The notes under the pieces were generated by a model. That model was given only the letters and a program-made list of their open reading frames with translations, did not search any database and was not told the origin of the DNA. This document shows, in pieces, positions 36,132 through 45,013 of a stretch of DNA of 64,000 bases; position 1 is the stretch's first letter; each line of letters opens with the position of its first letter. This DNA is from Actinomycetota bacterium (GTDB lineage Bacteria; Actinomycetota; Acidimicrobiia; Acidimicrobiales; Iamiaceae): NCBI GenBank assembly GCA_016185275.1, contig JACPNX010000022.1, positions 1 to 64,000 on the forward strand, given 5' to 3'. A program made the position numbers and the translations under genes.

Positions 36132-37787
36132 TCAGTGGCCGCCCGGCCCGCGGCCCGTCACCACCGTGCCGCCGGTCCCCGCCCCGCGGCTGAGCCACCA
36201 GACCAGGACCGCGCACACGAGCGCGGTCACCGCGCCGAAGCGCAGGGTGAGGTACATCCCGTCCACGAACGCGGCCCGGGCGCCGTCGGCCAGCGCCGCA
36301 CCCCGCTGCGGCGACACCGAGGGTGAGCGCGACACACCGATCGCCTGGCTGATCGACCGGCGGGCCGCGCCGGCGTCGGTCTCGCGCAGGCCGACGAGGA
36401 GGGGAGCGACACCCGAGCGGTACGCCGTCGTCAGGATGCTGCCGAGGACGGCGATGCCGATGGCTCCGCCCACCTCACGGGCCGCGTCGTTGACGCCCGA
36501 GCCCATGCCGGCCCGCCGCAGCGGGACCGCGGCCATGATCATCGCCGTCGTCGGGGCGAAGGTGATCCCCGACCCCGTGCCGATCAGCACGAGCCCCACG
36601 AGCACCGGCAGGTAGCTCGACGAGCGGCCCGCGGTGGACAGGATCACGAAGCCCGTGGCGTGCATGGCGAGGCCGCTGACCACCGCCGCGCGCTGCCCGA
36701 TGCGGGCGATGACCTTGGTGCTGCGCGGAGCGACGAGCACCATGGCCAGCGCGTTCGGTATCTGCGCCACACCGGCCTTCAGCGGGCTCCAGCCCAGCAC
36801 GAACTGGAAGTACTGGGTGACGACGAAGAACATGCCGAACAGGGAGAAGAACGCCATGGAGATCGTGACGACGCCGGTGGTGAACGGACGCTTCGCGAAC
36901 AGGCCGATGTCGAGCATGGGATCGCGGCGGCGTCGCTCGTAGCGCACGAAGGCCGCGATGCCGACCGCCGCGACGGCGAACGCGAAGAGGGTGACGGGAG
37001 AGCGCCAGCCCTTCTCCGGCCCTTCGATCACGGCGAAGACGAACGATCCGAGCCCGAGCACCGACAGCGCCGCGCCGACCGGATCCAGGCGGGCGTTCTG
37101 GGGGTCGCGCGACGTCGGCACGAGCAGCGCGCCGGCCACCAGCGCGATGCCGCCGATCACCACGTTGATGAGGAACACCGAACCCCAGAAGAAGTGCGAG
37201 AGCAGCCAGCCACCCATCAGCGGTCCGATGGCGCCGCCGGCGCCGGCGAACCCCGCCCAGATGGCGATGGCCTTGGCCCGCTCGTGCGGAGGGAAGACGT
37301 TGCTGAGGACCGACAGGGTCGTCGGCATGATGAGGGCGGCCCCGAACCCCATGGCGGCGCGCGCCGCGATCAGGCGCCCCGCGCCGCCCGACAGTGCCGC
37401 GGCCAGCGAGAACAGGATGAAGATGCCGAGCCCCACCTGGAGCGCGCCCTTGCGGCCGAAGCGGTCGCCGATGGCGCCGGCGGGCAGCAGCAGGCCCGCG
37501 AACACCAGGGCGTAGGCATCGACGATCCACTGCAGCTCGGTCTGGGAGGCGCCGAGCGAGCGGGCCAGAGTCGGCAGCGCGACGTTGGCCGAGGAGACGG
37601 CGGCGACGACCAGCACGAGGTTCACGCAAAGCACCGCCAGCACGATCCAGCGCTTCGGGTCGGCTTCGGCCTCGTGGCGCGGGGCGGCCGGGGCAACCAC
37701 CGGGTCCGCGGCGTGCGGCTGGTCGCCCGCCAGCGCCGCGGCTGCGCGCGGCGCGACGGCGTCGTCGGGGCCGGAGATGTCGGTCAC
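36132..37787 (-). CDS. MFS transporter, DHA2 (14-TM) drug exporter type
   Basis: A 551-aa protein from GTG 37787. A 45-residue Ala/Asp-rich cytoplasmic tail precedes about 14 membrane helices. Motif A variants are GDRFGRKGAL (loop 2-3); the DHA2 motif C-like stretch is GFAGAGGAIGPLMGGWL, with ELQWIVDAYAL in helix 2. These are EmrB/QacA features of proton-driven multidrug export. A large hydrophilic loop (about 475-510) lies before the last helix. It is convergent with the SDR gene, 40 bp apart. There is no adjacent regulator. Confidence 0.9.
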   Translation of the reverse strand: MTDISGPDDAVAPRAAAALAGDQPHAADPVVAPAAPRHEAEADPKRWIVLAVLCVNLVLVVAAVSSANVALPTLARSLGASQTELQWIVDAYALVFAGLLLPAGAIGDRFGRKGALQVGLGIFILFSLAAALSGGAGRLIAARAAMGFGAALIMPTTLSVLSNVFPPHERAKAIAIWAGFAGAGGAIGPLMGGWLLSHFFWGSVFLINVVIGGIALVAGALLVPTSRDPQNARLDPVGAALSVLGLGSFVFAVIEGPEKGWRSPVTLFAFAVAAVGIAAFVRYERRRRDPMLDIGLFAKRPFTTGVVTISMAFFSLFGMFFVVTQYFQFVLGWSPLKAGVAQIPNALAMVLVAPRSTKVIARIGQRAAVVSGLAMHATGFVILSTAGRSSSYLPVLVGLVLIGTGSGITFAPTTAMIMAAVPLRRAGMGSGVNDAAREVGGAIGIAVLGSILTTAYRSGVAPLLVGLRETDAGAARRSISQAIGVSRSPSVSPQRGAALADGARAAFVDGMYLTLRFGAVTALVCAVLVWWLSRGAGTGGTVVTGRGPGGH

Positions 37788-37871
37788 GGGCGCGTCCTGC
37801 GGTCGGCGAGCAGTCGGAGGGCGTCAACCGTGGGGGTGCGCCCGGTGTTCCCCGCACCGTGCGCCTCTCCG

Positions 37872-37936
37872 TGCCCTCGTACCGCGCCGTCGCACCGTGC
37901 CCTCGTACCGTGCCCTCGCACCGTGCCTTCGCACCA
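37872..37936. repeat. 13-bp tandem repeat, five copies
   Basis: Units related to TGCCCTCGCACCG start at 37872, 37885, 37898, 37911 and 37924. The second copy is most diverged. The array lies in the 237-bp region between the divergent MFS and Nfu genes. No other gene or RNA feature is seen in that interval. Confidence 0.75.
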
Positions 37937-38023
37937 TGCTTCCAAGCGGCGGCTGCGCCTCTCACCGCCGGCGGCGGCGGACCCGTGGGCTCGCCGGGCC
38001 GGGCCGGTAGCCTGGATCCCGCC

Positions 38024-38749
38024 ATGAGCACCGCCGCCGATCGCACCTCCCCGTTCGCTCCTTCGGCGCCGGCCCCGTCGCCCGAGTCGCCCGGGTCGCC
38101 TTCGTCGGCGGCGTCGTCGACCGCCGAGGCCGCTCCGGTCCTCACCGTCACGGAGACCGCGCTGGCCAAGATCATCGAGCTGCGCGACCAGGAGGAGGAT
38201 CCGGGTCCGCTGGCGCTGCGCGTCGAGGTCACCGGGGTCAACGGCGTCGATTACGCCTACGACCTTGCCTTCGAGGTGGTGGCCGACGTCGACGAGGGCG
38301 ACGCGGTGTACCCGCAGGGCGATCTCACGGTGTGGGTCCCCGCCGCCAGCATCGAGGCCCTCGCCGGGGCAACGCTCGACCTGCCCTCGTCGGCCGGCCA
38401 ACCCGGCCTGGTCCTGCGGAACCCGAACCGGCCCGACCCCTTACGGGGCGTCAAGCTCGAGCTGACCGGCGACACCGCCGAGCAGGTTCGCCAGCTGCTC
38501 GACCAGCAGATCAACCCGGCTCTCGCGGCCCACGGCGGGTACGCGTCGCTGGTCGGGGTCGAAAGCGGCGAGCCGGGTGCGGGCGACAAGGTGTTCATCA
38601 CGATGGGCGGCGGCTGCCAGGGCTGCGCCATCTCCGCGATGACGCTGCGCGAGGGCATCGAGCGCTCGATCCGCGAGAACGTGCCCGATGTCGGCGAGGT
38701 CGTCGACGTCACCGATCACAACGCCGGCGAGAACCCCTTCTACAGCTGA
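38024..38749 (+). CDS. NfuA-type Fe-S cluster carrier (A-type-like plus NifU domain)
   Basis: A 241-aa protein. ATG 38024 has TAGCCT 10 nt upstream. A Ser/Pro/Ala-rich leader (1-36) is followed by an IscA/HesB-like domain (about 38-135) with LTVTETALAKIIELRD but no cysteines, then a NifU C-terminal domain with QQINPALAAHGGYASLV and the cluster-binding GGGCQGCAIS CxxC. The degenerate A-type plus NifU layout is that of E. coli NfuA, a carrier delivering 4Fe-4S clusters. MoaA, encoded in this window, is a potential client (inference). Confidence 0.88.
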   Translation: MSTAADRTSPFAPSAPAPSPESPGSPSSAASSTAEAAPVLTVTETALAKIIELRDQEEDPGPLALRVEVTGVNGVDYAYDLAFEVVADVDEGDAVYPQGDLTVWVPAASIEALAGATLDLPSSAGQPGLVLRNPNRPDPLRGVKLELTGDTAEQVRQLLDQQINPALAAHGGYASLVGVESGEPGAGDKVFITMGGGCQGCAISAMTLREGIERSIRENVPDVGEVVDVTDHNAGENPFYS

Positions 38750-38836
38750 CACCGCCTGGCACCGGTTGACACTTCTGAGATCGCAGGGGCCGCGGCGCGA
38801 TGCGGCTCCGAGCCCTGATCCGACGGGTCCGCCTGC

Positions 38837-39697
38837 TCAGCCGGCGGCGATGAGCACCACGCCGGCGAGGATGGTCAGGACCCCGGCGGCCTGCACCGGC
38901 CTGAGGCGCTCGGCGTGGAAGCGCCGGGCCAGGAGCGCCGTCACCGCCGGGTACAGCGACGCGAGCACCGCGGCGACGCTCAGCAGCGTCGTGCGGGTCG
39001 CGAGCGCGTAGAGCCCGTTGGCCGCGGCGTCCGTGCCGCCGATGAGGGCCAGCGGTGCCAGCTCCCTGCCCTTCGGCCGGGGAGCCGAGCGCAGCACCGT
39101 CGCCAGCAGTGCCGTGCTCGTGAGCGCGTTGACGACGCGCATGACCAGCAGCGTCATCACGACGCTGTGCCGCGCCCCGCCGGCCACCAGCACCAGCCCG
39201 GTTCCGAACCCCGCACCGGCCAGGCCCGCCAACAGCAGCGGGCGCAGCGGGTGGCGGTCGTCAGGGTGGACGTCGCGGCCGGGATTGGTGGCCAGCACGA
39301 CGCCGACGACGGCGGCTGCGATCCCCACCGCCTGGGCGGGCGAGGGCCGGTCTCCCCGGACGAGCCCGACGACGACCGGCAGGGCGACACCGGTCGACGC
39401 GATCGGCGCCACGACGCCCATCGTCCCGTCCGCCAGCGCGGAGTAGAAGGACCCCAGCGCGACGACGCCGACGGCGCCGCTGGCGATGGCCCATGGCAGG
39501 TAGCCAGTGGCGCCCAACGAGCCCGAGGCGACGGCGATGGCGAGCAGGCCCAGCGCCGCGAGCCCCTGGGCAGCACCCATGACCGCGACCGGATGGGCGC
39601 GCCGGCTCAGCGAACCGCCGAGGAAGTCACCCGATCCCCACAGGACACTCGACAGAAGCGCCAGCACCGCACCCACGAGGCGCCCACCCTGGCACAT
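38837..39697 (-). CDS. EamA/DMT family permease
   Basis: 286 aa from ATG 39697; GTG 39763 would add 22 Gly/Arg-rich residues. Ten hydrophobic helices are seen in two EamA repeats. The first starts GAVLALLSSVLWGSGDFLGG; the second starts at about LLAGLAGAGFGTGLVLVAGG and ends ASLYPAVTALLARRFHAERL and GVLTILAGVVLIAAG. The SVLWGS and ALYPAxTxLLAR patterns are typical of DMT metabolite exporters. The substrate is unknown. It is convergent with the Nfu gene. Confidence 0.85.
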   Translation of the reverse strand: MCQGGRLVGAVLALLSSVLWGSGDFLGGSLSRRAHPVAVMGAAQGLAALGLLAIAVASGSLGATGYLPWAIASGAVGVVALGSFYSALADGTMGVVAPIASTGVALPVVVGLVRGDRPSPAQAVGIAAAVVGVVLATNPGRDVHPDDRHPLRPLLLAGLAGAGFGTGLVLVAGGARHSVVMTLLVMRVVNALTSTALLATVLRSAPRPKGRELAPLALIGGTDAAANGLYALATRTTLLSVAAVLASLYPAVTALLARRFHAERLRPVQAAGVLTILAGVVLIAAG

Positions 39698-39790
39698 GCC
39701 GCCAGCACCGCCATCGCCTGCGTCCGCCCGTCGTCGTCCGCCCTGACACACGCCGTCAGTCACCGGCGTCCGCCCGCCGTCGCCGGCGCA

Positions 39791-39839
39791 GGTTTCCTGA
39801 CCATCCCGGCCAAGGGTTGGCCGGAGATGTCGGGAAACC
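39791..39839. repeat. Hairpin repeat, downstream copy flanking DUF559 gene
   Basis: A 49-bp imperfect palindrome. The left arm 39791-39813 and right arm 39817-39839 are 23 nt each, 18/23 complementary, with a 3-nt loop. Its core CCCGGCCAAGGGTTGGCCGG matches the core of the hairpin at 40808-40852 on the other side of the gene. Confidence 0.7.
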
Positions 39840-39859
39840 GGGGGCGGGGCGTCAGTCCG

Positions 39860-40786
39860 TCAGCGCACCCGGCTGGCCGACTCGATGGCGCGCCGTATGG
39901 CGTGGACCAGCGCGGCCCCGGTATCGGCCGACGTGAACGACAGCACGCACCAGCCGGCGAGCGTCAGCTCGCGGGCCCGCGACCGATCGCGATCGAACGC
40001 CGTCCGATCGCCGTGCGCGTCCCACCCGTCGAGCTCGATCACGATCTTGAGCTCGGGATAGGCGAGGTCTGCGTAGTAGCGGTGGTTCCCCAGCGAGATT
40101 CGGTGCTGCTGCACCGGCATGGGGAGTCCGGCTGCGTGGATGGCCCGCAGAGCGCGGATCTCCAGCTCGCTCTCCGACAAGTCCCAACCCGGGAGCCGTC
40201 GAGCGAGCTCGCTCCTGACGACGGTGAGCTCGCGGCGTCCCGGCCCGGCCAGGCGGACGAGACAGGCACGCACCTCCTCGAGCCGGACGAGGCGGGCCCG
40301 CAGAAGGGTCGTGAGGGCGCGAGCGGTGCCCTCGGCGCCGAGACCACCGGCGCAGTCGACGATCGTGCGCGCCGGTGAAGTGGTGGGGATCCGCCGCCGC
40401 CGGCCGACGTCGGCCGCCCCCAGCAGCCCGGACTGGTGCGCGACAACGCCACGCAGCCGCAGGCGCACGCCCGGGGGCGTGACGACGTGGATACCTCCCG
40501 AGTGCCCGGTCGGCGCTGCACCCCACAACCGCAGCGCGCTCCAGTGCGAGGCCACGGCGTCCGGACCTCCCGCCAGGCACACGGCCAGCACGGCCTGTTC
40601 CCAGCTGGGGACGGCCCCCGCCAACGCGTACACGCCCGGTCGCTCCCGGCGCAGCCGGCCGTCGTGTGCGGCGCGGCGGATCGTGCGATCGGACCATCCG
40701 AGCGCCCGCAGCTGTGGCGACGTGAGCAGACCGTGCTGGCGATGGGCGATCGCCGACGGGGTACGGAGTTCGAGCTGCGGGGGCAT
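39860..40786 (-). CDS. AbiEi-like HTH plus DUF559 endonuclease-fold protein
   Basis: A 308-aa protein starting MPPQLELRTPSAIAHRQHGLL at 40786. The N-terminus is a winged-helix of the AbiEi type (LLTSPQLRALGWSDRTIRRA, RRERPGVYALAG). The C-terminal DUF559 domain has the Vsr-like nuclease fold: RISLGNHRYYADLAYPELKI, VIELDGWDAHG and a conserved RDRSRARELTLAGWCVLSF. Acidic residues D and E in DLAYPEL/IELDG are candidate metal ligands. Such solitary proteins are common in actinobacteria and often multi-copy. Function is unknown: DNA repair, or an antitoxin-derived defence remnant. It is bracketed by two related hairpin repeats. Confidence 0.75.
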   Translation of the reverse strand: MPPQLELRTPSAIAHRQHGLLTSPQLRALGWSDRTIRRAAHDGRLRRERPGVYALAGAVPSWEQAVLAVCLAGGPDAVASHWSALRLWGAAPTGHSGGIHVVTPPGVRLRLRGVVAHQSGLLGAADVGRRRRIPTTSPARTIVDCAGGLGAEGTARALTTLLRARLVRLEEVRACLVRLAGPGRRELTVVRSELARRLPGWDLSESELEIRALRAIHAAGLPMPVQQHRISLGNHRYYADLAYPELKIVIELDGWDAHGDRTAFDRDRSRARELTLAGWCVLSFTSADTGAALVHAIRRAIESASRVR

Positions 40787-40807
40787 CCCACCCTCTCGAG
40801 GCTCTTG

Positions 40808-40852
40808 ATTCCCGACGATCCCGGCCAAGCGTTGACCGGAATCGTCGGCAAT
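40808..40852. repeat. Hairpin repeat, upstream copy flanking DUF559 gene
   Basis: Left arm ATTCCCGACGATCCCGG onward (40808-40828) and right arm 40832-40852 are 21 nt each, 18/21 complementary, with loop GCG. The core CCCGGCCAAGCGTTGACCGG parallels the copy at 39791-39839. It sits 22 bp upstream of the DUF559 start codon. Confidence 0.7.
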
Positions 40853-40946
40853 GCGGAGGTGGAGGGGGAAGCGCGGGCCCCGGTCAGCGGGGCGAGCGGG
40901 CGCCAAGGCCCGGGTCAGCGGGGCCGAGCCGGCGCCAAGACCCGGA

Positions 40947-42830
40947 TCAGCGGGCCAGGCAGCGGCGCACCTCGGCTTCGACGCCGGCGGCATCGAGACC
41001 GAGGTCGGCGAGGATCTCGTCGGGGTTGCCGTGGGCGAGGTAGCGCACCGGCACGCCGAGCACGCGCACCCTCGGGTTGCGGTCCGTTCCGAGGGTCGCC
41101 TCGGCGACGGCGTCGGCCAGCATCGACCCGAAGCCGCCCTCGCGGTAGCCGTCCTCGATCGAGACCACGAGGTCGTGGGCGGCGGCCTCGGCCACGAGAG
41201 CGGGGTCGAGCGGCTTCACCACCCGCGGATCCCACACGGTGCAACCGATGCCGCCGGCGGCCAACCGCTCGGCGGCTTCCTCGGCCACGGCCAGCATCTT
41301 GCCCACGCCGACGAGGCACACGTCGCCGCCTTCGCGCACCCGGCGCGCCCTGAGCCCGTGGCCGACCTCCTCCTCGCCCACCATGCGCGCCGGCGTGCGG
41401 GGCCAGCGGATGGCGCACGGACCGGTCGTGATCTCGAGCGCATCGTGGAGCATGACCTGCAGCTCCTGGTACGACGACGGGGCGAAGATGGTCATGCCGG
41501 GGATCTTCGAGAGCAGCACCATGTCCAGCACGCCGTGGGCCGACGCGCCGTCGGGGCCGGTGATGCCGGCCCGGTCGATGCAGAACACGACGGGCTGGCC
41601 GTGCAGGCCGACGTCCAGGCTGGCCTGGTCGATCGCTCGCGTGAGGAAGGTCGAGTAGATGGCGACGACGGGCCGCAGCCCGCCCATGGCCATGCCCGCC
41701 GCCGCGGTGACCGCGTGCTGCTCGGCGATGCCCACGTCGACGAACCGCTCGGGGAAGCGCTCCTGGAACGGCAGCAGCCCGGTCGAGCCTGGCATCGCCG
41801 CCGTGATGGCTACGACCTCGGGTCGCAGCTCGGCTTCTTTCACGAGGGCCTCGGAGAACGCCTGGGTGTAGGAGCCTCGTGGCGCCGAGCCGCCCTTCGG
41901 CTCGGGACCGGTGGCCAGGTCGAAGCGTCCGGAGTCGTGCAGGCGGTTCTCGTCGTCTTCCTCGGCCGGCGGGTAGCCGCGGCCCTTCTGCGTGAGGACG
42001 TGGACGACGATGGGACCGTCGTGCTCGCTCGCGTGCACGAGCGCCCGCTCCACGCCGGCGATGTCGTGGCCGTCGAAGGGGCCGGTGTAGCGGACGCCGA
42101 GGGTCTCGAAGAACACCGGCGGCTCGAGCATCTCCCGCACGCCGGCGAGCGCGCCGGTCATGCCCCACGCCAGGTGCTGGCCCACGACGGGCACGCCTCG
42201 CACCAGCTTCTCGACCCTGTCCCGCTGGCGCGTGTAGCGGGGGTCGATGCGCAGCCGGGCGACGCTCTCGGCCAGCCGGCTGACCGTCGGCGCGTAGGAG
42301 CGGCCGTTGTCGTTCAGGATGATGATCACGTTGCGGCCGCTGTGGCCCAGGTTGTTGAGGCCCTCGTAGGCCATGCCGCCGGTCATGGAGCCGTCGCCGA
42401 GTACGGCCACGACGTGCCGGTGGGCGTCGCCGGCGCCGGTGTCGCGGGCCTGGGCGAGGCCGTGGGCGTACGAAAGGATCGTGGAGGCGTGGCTGTTCTC
42501 GACCCAGTCGTGCTCGGACTCGGCTCGGCTCGGGTAGCCGGAGAGGCCACCCCCCTGGCGCAGCGTGTCGAACCGCTGGCGGCGGCCGGTGAGGATCTTG
42601 TGCGGGTAGGCGAGGTGCCCGGTGTCCCAGAGGATGATGTCGCGAGGCGAGTCGAACACCCGGTGGACGGCCAACGTGAGCTCGACGACGCCGAGGTTCG
42701 AACCGAGATGCCCGCCGGTCTTGGACACCGCGTCCACGATGAAGGCGCGGATCTCCGCCGCCAGCTCGTCGAGCTGAGAATGGGTGAGCCCGCGCAGGTC
42801 GGCTGGCGACTCGATGGTCTCGAGGAGCAT
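40947..42830 (-). CDS. dxs: 1-deoxy-D-xylulose-5-phosphate synthase
   Basis: A 627-aa protein. ATG 42830 has TACCGT (minus strand, 42838-42843) 7 nt upstream. DXS blocks: KTGGHLGSNLGVVELTLA, WDTGHLAYPHKILTGR, and VLGDGSMTGGMAYEGLNN with the thiamine-diphosphate GDG..NN motif (near residue 145), then DVGIAEQHAVTAAAGMA and DRAGITGPDGASAHG, the C-terminal transketolase part. It condenses pyruvate and glyceraldehyde-3-phosphate, the first step of the MEP isoprenoid pathway. Full length is normal. The last codons overlap a short duplicated GC-rich block, so the sequence after the stop partly repeats the gene end. Confidence 0.96.
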   Translation of the reverse strand: MLLETIESPADLRGLTHSQLDELAAEIRAFIVDAVSKTGGHLGSNLGVVELTLAVHRVFDSPRDIILWDTGHLAYPHKILTGRRQRFDTLRQGGGLSGYPSRAESEHDWVENSHASTILSYAHGLAQARDTGAGDAHRHVVAVLGDGSMTGGMAYEGLNNLGHSGRNVIIILNDNGRSYAPTVSRLAESVARLRIDPRYTRQRDRVEKLVRGVPVVGQHLAWGMTGALAGVREMLEPPVFFETLGVRYTGPFDGHDIAGVERALVHASEHDGPIVVHVLTQKGRGYPPAEEDDENRLHDSGRFDLATGPEPKGGSAPRGSYTQAFSEALVKEAELRPEVVAITAAMPGSTGLLPFQERFPERFVDVGIAEQHAVTAAAGMAMGGLRPVVAIYSTFLTRAIDQASLDVGLHGQPVVFCIDRAGITGPDGASAHGVLDMVLLSKIPGMTIFAPSSYQELQVMLHDALEITTGPCAIRWPRTPARMVGEEEVGHGLRARRVREGGDVCLVGVGKMLAVAEEAAERLAAGGIGCTVWDPRVVKPLDPALVAEAAAHDLVVSIEDGYREGGFGSMLADAVAEATLGTDRNPRVRVLGVPVRYLAHGNPDEILADLGLDAAGVEAEVRRCLAR

Positions 42831-42837
42831 CGGGGCA

Positions 42838-42843
42838 ACGGTA
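42838..42843 (-). promoter_or_regulatory. Candidate leaderless -10 hexamer for dxs
   Basis: TACCGT on the minus strand ends 7 nt before the dxs ATG, with no Shine-Dalgarno between. Confidence 0.5.
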
Positions 42844-42993
42844 CCGCCTGCCCTCGCCGAGCGACCATGCGCAGCGCGGGCTCGCCCGCGGACCGCCGCC
42901 CGCCGGGCGCAGCTCGGGCTCGCCACCCGGCTGCCCGGTGCCGCGGCGCCCGCAGGGTCGTGCCGCTCTGCGGGGCGGATCGCCGCCGGCCGC

Positions 42994-42999
42994 TACGGT
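42994..42999 (+). promoter_or_regulatory. Candidate leaderless -10 hexamer for cyclase gene
   Basis: TACGGT is followed after 7 nt by GTG 43007; no Shine-Dalgarno is present. Confidence 0.45.
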
Positions 43000-43006
43000 C
43001 GCCCGG

Positions 43007-43834
43007 GTGAGCGGCACGTCGTCGGCGCGCGAGGCGGGCGAGCAGGTCGTGGGATCGCTGTGCCGATCGGTCGAGGGGCGCATCGCCGACCTGCTCCGGC
43101 GGGACCCCGACCGCGTGTCGGTCGCTGCGGAGCTCGGCATCGTCGACCGGAGCTGGCTCGAGCACCCCGGCGAGCACCCCATCCGCACGGCCACGTCGAT
43201 CCAGGTGCTCCAACGGTTCCTCGAAAAGGTCGGCGAGCAGCGACCGTCCGCGCTGGCGTCGATCGGCACCTCCACGCTGCAGCTGCTGTCGTGGGGGGCG
43301 GATCGCTCGGCGGTCGACGGCACCGTCGACGACGTCGCCGTGGTGTTCACCGACCTCGAGGGCTTCACCCGGTTCACGGCCGACCATGGTGACGAGGCCG
43401 CGCTCGGCGCGCTGTCCGACCTCCAACGCCGTGCGGGCCCGGTCGTGCGCAGCCGCGGAGGCCGGATCGTGAAGCGCCTCGGCGACGGTCTGATGCTCTC
43501 GTTCCCGACCGCGGAGTCGGCCGTGCTCGCCGCGGTCGAGCTGCTGGGCGTCGCGCCCGAACCGCTGCGGCTGCGGGCCGGCGCCCACGTCGGGCAGGCG
43601 ACGGTCACGCACGACGACGTGCTCGGCCATGTCGTCAACGTGGCGGCCCGGGTCACCGAGCAGGCCAAGGGAGGCCAGGCCCTCGTCACCACCGACGTGC
43701 GCGACTGCGTGGGCGCCCAGCTGCAGGGCATCGCCTTCGGGCGAGCCCGCCGTGCGTCCCTGCGAGGTGTCCCCGAGACGGTCCGCGTCGTGCCGGTGCG
43801 GGCCGACCCTGTGCGGGGTTCCGCGCGGTCGTGA
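43007..43834 (+). CDS. Class III adenylate/guanylate cyclase
   Basis: A 275-aa protein from GTG 43007. An N-terminal helical domain (about 1-105), with EVxG-type regulatory helices, precedes the catalytic domain. FTDLEGFTRFTADHGDE holds the first metal Asp (D116) and KRLGDGLMLSF the second (D160). The transition-state segment reads HVVNVAARVTEQAKGG with the conserved Asn and Arg. ALVTTDVRD and RRASLRGVPETV close the fold. It is predicted to be a cytosolic cyclic-nucleotide synthase. Whether ATP or GTP is used cannot be fixed without modelling. The GTGA overlap with the DUF2332 gene indicates coupling. Confidence 0.87.
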   Translation: MSGTSSAREAGEQVVGSLCRSVEGRIADLLRRDPDRVSVAAELGIVDRSWLEHPGEHPIRTATSIQVLQRFLEKVGEQRPSALASIGTSTLQLLSWGADRSAVDGTVDDVAVVFTDLEGFTRFTADHGDEAALGALSDLQRRAGPVVRSRGGRIVKRLGDGLMLSFPTAESAVLAAVELLGVAPEPLRLRAGAHVGQATVTHDDVLGHVVNVAARVTEQAKGGQALVTTDVRDCVGAQLQGIAFGRARRASLRGVPETVRVVPVRADPVRGSARS

Positions 43835-44964
43835 GCGAGCGTCCCCCCCGCACCCGCCGGTGGGCGGGGACCGCTCGGCGGGCCCGCCCGGCGCCGAGCC
43901 AGGACCCGATCGCCGCGCTGGTCCAGCTGCAGCGCCGGCACATCGAACGCTCGTCCCCGTTGTACGCGGCCGTGCTCGACGCGGTCCTCGCCGACGTGGC
44001 CGCCGGTGGGGTGTGCCGCGCCCTGCTGGAACCGCACCGCGGCGACCCGTTCGGGTCGGCGCTCATCCTGCGGTTCCTCGGCGCGGCGCACCGGCTCGTG
44101 CTGAGCGGGAGCGCGCCCGATCTCGCCGCCCACTACCCCTCGGCGGGCGGTACGCCGGGCGCTCACCTCGGTACGACGTTCCTCGCCACGGTGAGCCGCG
44201 AGGCGGAGGCGATCGCGCAGGGTCTCCACGTCCCGGTGCAGACCAACGAGCCGGGGCGCTCGGCCGCGCTCCTCGGCGGCTACCTCGCGGTCGCCGGTCG
44301 CCGCCCCCGGCTGCCCCTGCGCGTCCTCGAGGTCGGTGCCAGCGCGGGCCTGAACCTGCGGTGGGACCGGTTCCGCTACGAGGCGGCTCCGAGCGCGTTC
44401 GGCCCCGCCGAGTCGCCGGTCAGGTTCGTCGAGCCCTTCGCCGGGCCGCCGCCCCACCTGCCGGCGTCGGTCGAGGTGGAGTCGCGGCGGGGGTGCGACC
44501 CCAACCCGATCGACGCCACCACCGAGCAGGGCGAGCAGCTGCTCCGGTCCTTCGTCTGGCCCGACCAGACCGACCGGCTGCTCCGGCTGGCCGCCGCCAT
44601 CGAGGTCGCCCGGTCCGTGCCGGCAATCGTCGACCGGGCGAACGCTGCGACGTGGGTGGCCGAGCAGCTCGAGGAGCGACGGCCCGGGGTGGCGACGGTC
44701 GTGGTGCACTCGGTCGTCCTGCAGTACCTCGACGAACCCGAGCGTGCCCGCTTGCGCAACACGATCGTGGATGCCGGCCACCGTGCCACCGCCGACGCCC
44801 CGCTCGCATGGCTCACCATGGAACCGGCGGGCGACCACGCCGAGGTGCACCTCACCGTGTGGCCCGCGCGCGCCGGCCGGCGCCCCGGAGCGGGCAGTGG
44901 AGGCGAGGGCCGGCTCCTCGCCACGAGCGCGTACCACGGCCCGCCCGTCCGCTGGGTCGGCTGA
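43831..44964 (+). CDS. DUF2332 family protein
   Basis: A 377-aa protein. GTG 43831 overlaps the cyclase stop. Family signatures: ALVQLQRRHIERSSPLYAAVL, QTNEPGRSAALLGGYLAVA, LRVLEVGASAGLNLRWDRF, RRGCDPNPIDATTEQGEQLL, and VVVHSVVLQYLDEPERARL. LEVGASAGLNL is a Rossmann-like glycine loop similar to SAM-dependent methyltransferases, which suggests (inference) a methyltransferase fold. DUF2332 is widespread in actinobacteria and of unknown function. Pairing with a cyclase is worth noting. Confidence 0.85.
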   Translation: MSERPPRTRRWAGTARRARPAPSQDPIAALVQLQRRHIERSSPLYAAVLDAVLADVAAGGVCRALLEPHRGDPFGSALILRFLGAAHRLVLSGSAPDLAAHYPSAGGTPGAHLGTTFLATVSREAEAIAQGLHVPVQTNEPGRSAALLGGYLAVAGRRPRLPLRVLEVGASAGLNLRWDRFRYEAAPSAFGPAESPVRFVEPFAGPPPHLPASVEVESRRGCDPNPIDATTEQGEQLLRSFVWPDQTDRLLRLAAAIEVARSVPAIVDRANAATWVAEQLEERRPGVATVVVHSVVLQYLDEPERARLRNTIVDAGHRATADAPLAWLTMEPAGDHAEVHLTVWPARAGRRPGAGSGGEGRLLATSAYHGPPVRWVG

Positions 44965-45013
44965 GCCCCACTCGAACGGCTCGATCCCGCGGCGCCGGCA
45001 TTGACTGCCTCGG

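Noticed and set aside
36132-38027. Plus-strand 455-codon ORF opposite the MFS gene
   Set aside because: The minus frame encodes a typical 14-helix transporter; the plus frame is Arg/His/Gln-rich shadow.
38749-38837. Terminator between the convergent Nfu and EamA genes
   Set aside because: Only short, broken complementarity is present; no stable stem could be drawn.
40915-44937. Minus-strand ORF of 1340 codons spanning dxs, the cyclase and DUF2332
   Set aside because: It crosses three well-supported genes out of frame and is low-complexity Arg/Ala/Pro sequence.
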